Assembly (NCBI GenBank): GCA_002417685.1
Contig: DICP01000103.1
Span: forward strand, 23,870-31,261
Reading direction: 5' to 3'
DNA from: Candidatus Mesolinea sp. UBA5823
GTDB taxonomy: Bacteria > Chloroflexota > Anaerolineae > Anaerolineales > Anaerolineaceae
Length of the DNA: 7,392 nucleotides
Of the stretch, positions 5,665 through 7,392 are shown in pieces; position 1 is the first letter of the stretch; each line of letters opens with the position of its first letter. The translations under genes and the position numbers were made by a program. The notes under the pieces are model-generated. The model was given only the letters and a program-made list of their open reading frames with translations, ran no database searches and was not told where the DNA came from.

Positions 5665-6398
5665 TTAACACCAACCTTTTCGCAACAAGTATCCAATGGA
5701 CATGATCCACAATCGGCGCTTGCAGGGTGACACCAATTTCTACCAATGGACCATAATGGACCATCAATCGCGCCAGGATAAGAAGGACTGATATGGCGGG
5801 CAGCTAATATCGCAGAGTCAGTATTGATTGAAGGGGATGCACCTAAACGGTAAAGAACGCGCAATGTATGGACATCGGGTTTGATATCCATTTTCGTATA
5901 ATCAATATCAGAAAAGGTAATGTCATAAACGCTTTCGATCATAATCAGAGTCATATTGGCAATGCCATTTCCTACGCCATAAACTGAAAGGAGCGTCCTC
6001 TTCACGTCCATAGCGCACCGATTCTTCCAAATGTTTTCTGCTTTCCCTGAGAAATCTTCCACTACAATCCTACAGATTTCCTGAAAAGTTCGGGGGGCTG
6101 CTTTCGTGTAGCGGGGTTTCTGAGGTAATCTATCAAACAGGAAACTGATCCTTTCCAAGCTCATGGGATAGAATTGCTTAGGATCATAATGACCGACCTG
6201 TTGGGAGAGCCAATAAGGAATAGTCCAGATAATCTCAGTCTTAGTTCCCCTATCCAGACAACAGGCAGAGATGAACGCGAAGCTATTGTTATGAATGAGT
6301 TGAAGGGCTTCGGGGCACTTAGCGGGAGTGAGCACCTCATGACCATATGTAGCTTTGTGACGGAGAAGAGCTTCCAGAATTTGTTGGTAATCTGCCAT
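5661..6398 (-). CDS. HhH-GPD superfamily DNA glycosylase-like protein with Fe-S cluster
   Basis: The 245-residue protein has the architecture of the endonuclease III/MutY superfamily, which removes damaged or modified bases from DNA. The helix-hairpin-helix is 'SVYGVGNGIANMTLIMIE' (138-155). The catalytic Asp region is 'DIKPDVHTLRVLYRLG' (171-186, Asp175). A Cys-x6-Cys-x2-Cys-x5-Cys set (Cys223, 230, 233, 239) fits a 4Fe-4S cluster. The lysine that gives endonuclease III its lyase activity is replaced by Gly145, so the protein should be a monofunctional glycosylase or a base-sensing relative. The gap between that site and Asp175 is 30 residues, against 18 in E. coli endonuclease III, so there is an insertion. 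The ATG at 6398 follows a GAGG site at 6407-6404. The gene lies 28 nt after the nuclease-like gene and overlaps the next gene by 4 nt. The substrate base is unknown. Confidence 0.85.
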   Translation of the reverse strand: MADYQQILEALLRHKATYGHEVLTPAKCPEALQLIHNNSFAFISACCLDRGTKTEIIWTIPYWLSQQVGHYDPKQFYPMSLERISFLFDRLPQKPRYTKAAPRTFQEICRIVVEDFSGKAENIWKNRCAMDVKRTLLSVYGVGNGIANMTLIMIESVYDITFSDIDYTKMDIKPDVHTLRVLYRLGASPSINTDSAILAARHISPSYPGAIDGPLWSIGRNWCHPASADCGSCPLDTCCEKVGVK

Positions 6399-6426
6399 AA
6401 TTGCCTCAGATAATTAACATGAGTAG

Positions 6427-6915
6427 CTAATTAAACTTTTCTCTAATAAAATCCCAATTATTACGATAAGATGAAACATCCCAGTAATATGGGGAATTGT
6501 TGGGAGATAATAAGACGATTCTCACATTATTATCCTGGTGAATGCGTCCGAATCTCCCAGGAGTTTCAAGCCACAAGCGATGAAATTTAGGCACGTTCTC
6601 AGCCATCACCCGATTAGGAATGATGTAAAACTCTGTATGGTCTGAACTATCACCTAGAGGGATACCTGCAAAGATCCAAAAGAAGTTGTCCCCAAAGAAT
6701 TTCTCTGCCTTAAGACCAACGATGCAGGAATTTTTCGCAGGATTGTAGGTTCTAACGATTAGGTTTACAGACTTCGTTTTCTGGGGGTCGTAGCATATGA
6801 TATCCACGGGAGGGTTTGCCCGTCCCTGTAAAACCGTTTTATAACCTCTTCGAGAAAGTTCATCAACTACAGTGGATAGGCCCTTATTCCGACGATATAC
6901 TTTATTTGTGCTCAT
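6427..6915 (-). CDS. PD-(D/E)XK nuclease-like protein, degenerate active site
   Basis: The 162-residue protein is not a confident match to a named family. Its layout recalls small PD-(D/E)XK-fold proteins: an N-terminal helix 'KGLSTVVDELSRRGYKTVLQ' (11-30), then 'ANPPVDIICYD' (33-43) and the strand 'VNLIVRTY' (50-57). The motif Asp would be Asp38. Where active members have (E/Q)-x-K, as in 'VQVKT', this protein has Ile53-Val-Arg55. Next are 'FFWIFAGIPL' and 'TEFYIIPNRVMAENV', a strand pattern typical of this group, and a C-terminal 'NNWDFIREKF'. Cleavage activity is therefore doubtful; DNA binding or a scaffold role is possible. The ATG at 6915 follows GGAGG (6926-6922). It is the first gene of the minus-strand cassette and visibly AT-rich. 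The fold assignment is an inference from motif order. Confidence 0.6.
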   Translation of the reverse strand: MSTNKVYRRNKGLSTVVDELSRRGYKTVLQGRANPPVDIICYDPQKTKSVNLIVRTYNPAKNSCIVGLKAEKFFGDNFFWIFAGIPLGDSSDHTEFYIIPNRVMAENVPKFHRLWLETPGRFGRIHQDNNVRIVLLSPNNSPYYWDVSSYRNNWDFIREKFN

Positions 6916-6950
6916 TACAAACCTCCAAATTTTGGACTGTCATAGCTTCG

Positions 6951-6965
6951 ACCCACTACTTGGGT
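6951..6965. promoter_or_regulatory. Inverted repeat at the predicted transcription start (possible operator)
   Basis: ACCCA-CTACT-TGGGT is a perfect 5-bp inverted repeat with a 5-bp centre. It abuts the -10 of the cassette promoter and covers the expected start near 6959. A repressor site is possible, but the arms are short. Confidence 0.3.
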
Positions 6966-6974
6966 ATTGTACCA
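6966..6974 (-). promoter_or_regulatory. Extended -10 promoter of the accessory cassette
   Basis: The minus strand reads TGG-TACAAT, with TACAAT at 6971-6966, about 50 nt upstream of the first cassette gene. No good -35 lies 16-18 bp upstream, so activity may depend on the extended -10 or on an activator, perhaps one binding the 14-bp tandem repeat at 6995-7022. Confidence 0.5.
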
Positions 6975-6994
6975 CCGCCGTTCCCTGCTCTTGC

Positions 6995-7022
6995 TTGCAA
7001 TTTTGATTTTGCAATTTTGATT
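6995..7022. repeat. Two perfect tandem copies of a 14-bp AT-rich unit
   Basis: TTGCAATTTTGATT occurs twice in direct succession (6995-7008 and 7009-7022) without a mismatch. It lies roughly 24-50 bp upstream of the predicted -10 of the cassette, where an activator or upstream element would bind. It could also be a simple slippage duplication. Confidence 0.75.
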
Positions 7023-7070
7023 TAAAAGAATCTCCTTCGGAGCGTGCTGCCTGCCCACTTGTAACCAAGG

Positions 7071-7142
7071 GTAGGGGCAAAGCATCCCAGGATGATCTCT
7101 CTACCTCACCATAATCGCGAATTTAGGATGCTTCGCCCCACC
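7071..7142. repeat. Inverted-repeat element of REP/MITE type
   Basis: Left arm GGGGCAAAGCATCC (7074-7087) and right arm GGATGCTTCGCCCC (7126-7139) are complementary at 13 of 14 bases. Pairing extends outward (GGT with ACC) if one A is bulged. The 38-bp centre is non-coding. Arms of the form GGGGCRAAGCATCC resemble intergenic palindromic repeats I recall from cyanobacteria and other multicellular bacteria. There is no transposase nearby, so this would be a non-autonomous or relic element. The rest of 7023-7337 shows no gene I can support. Confidence 0.65.
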
Positions 7143-7337
7143 GTCCGAATGTCACAGCTTGCGGCTCGTTGGTATCGCTATAGTCTCCAGTGCGGAGCCC
7201 CCTGAAGGAACCAGTGAGCAAGCTTGACTGCAAGCCTCCAGCGCTCTTTTACCAGTTGGGAACCCAAATCCTCCACAACGTCGCTCAATCTGTGACCTAC
7301 TGAGGACATTATTCAAGAATACTTGCACCAGAAATAA

Positions 7338-7364
7338 ACAGAGCCCGCTTCCCGCGGGCTCTGT
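7338..7364 (-). terminator. Intrinsic terminator, probably for a minus-strand gene beyond the right edge
   Basis: A perfect 11-bp GC-rich stem (ACAGAGCCCGC/GCGGGCTCTGT) has a 5-nt loop. On the minus strand it is followed by TTTATTTC; on the plus strand by CCTCACTCAGG, which is not T-rich. Minus-strand stop codons lie at 7371-7383 in all three frames just before it, so a gene ending at or just past the window edge would fit. No coding sequence of that gene can be recognised in the few bases left. Confidence 0.8.
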
Positions 7365-7392
7365 CCTCACTCAGGTACTAAATTTTTTCCAC

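Noticed and set aside
6413..6436. TAATTAA direct repeat around the gap between the nuclease-like and glycosylase-like genes
   Set aside because: The unit is short, AT-only and self-palindromic, which is expected by chance in AT-rich DNA.
6816..7025. Plus-strand frame across the cassette promoter
   Set aside because: It has no ribosome site and overlaps the start and control region of the nuclease-like gene.
7178..7309. Minus-strand 43-codon frame starting at ATG 7309 with a protein-like composition
   Set aside because: It has no ribosome site, an upstream stop directly before the ATG and no recognisable family; not supported as a gene.
7152..7370. Minus-strand 72-residue frame
   Set aside because: Its start lies beside the terminator hairpin, which it would have to encode; the composition is not convincing and there is no ribosome site.

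Overview
The window looks like chromosomal DNA of a Chloroflexota bacterium, probably of the Anaerolineae type. This is inferred from protein style, not from a marker search. The clues are a membrane protein fused to an NHL propeller, an L35 with an N-terminal insertion, and a gene remnant ending in a 'VYLPL' tail, which I associate with secreted proteins of that phylum.

Layout from left to right. Positions 1-1905 (+) hold the 3' part of a large multi-pass membrane protein whose C-terminal third is a six-repeat NHL beta-propeller. A strong hairpin at 1927-1956 separates it from the convergent translation operon infC-rpmI-rplT (3271 to 1975, minus strand). That operon has a recognisable promoter, an infC frame that can be read in full only from a non-canonical ATC start, an rpmI gene with a GTG start, an internal extended -10 promoter, and structured RNA in both intergenic gaps. 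Divergent from it is a complete M29-family metallo-aminopeptidase (3514-4743, +) that ends in a perfect 14-bp intrinsic terminator.

Positions 4804-5244 have no intact gene. They contain what looks like the eroded C-terminus of an extracellular choice-of-anchor/beta-helix protein.

Positions 6915-5245 (minus) form an AT-richer accessory cassette of three tightly packed genes. They encode a PD-(D/E)XK nuclease-like protein with a degenerate active site, a helix-hairpin-helix DNA glycosylase-like protein with an intact Fe-S cysteine set but no lyase lysine, and a DUF6884/YaaA-like protein. The last two overlap by ATGA. A perfect 14-bp tandem repeat and an extended -10 element lie upstream. The gene types suggest a system acting on DNA bases (repair, modification sensing or defence), and this is the best candidate for an undescribed system here.

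Positions 7023-7392 have no convincing gene. They hold a roughly 72-bp inverted-repeat element of the REP/MITE type and a terminator, most likely for a minus-strand gene lying beyond the right edge.
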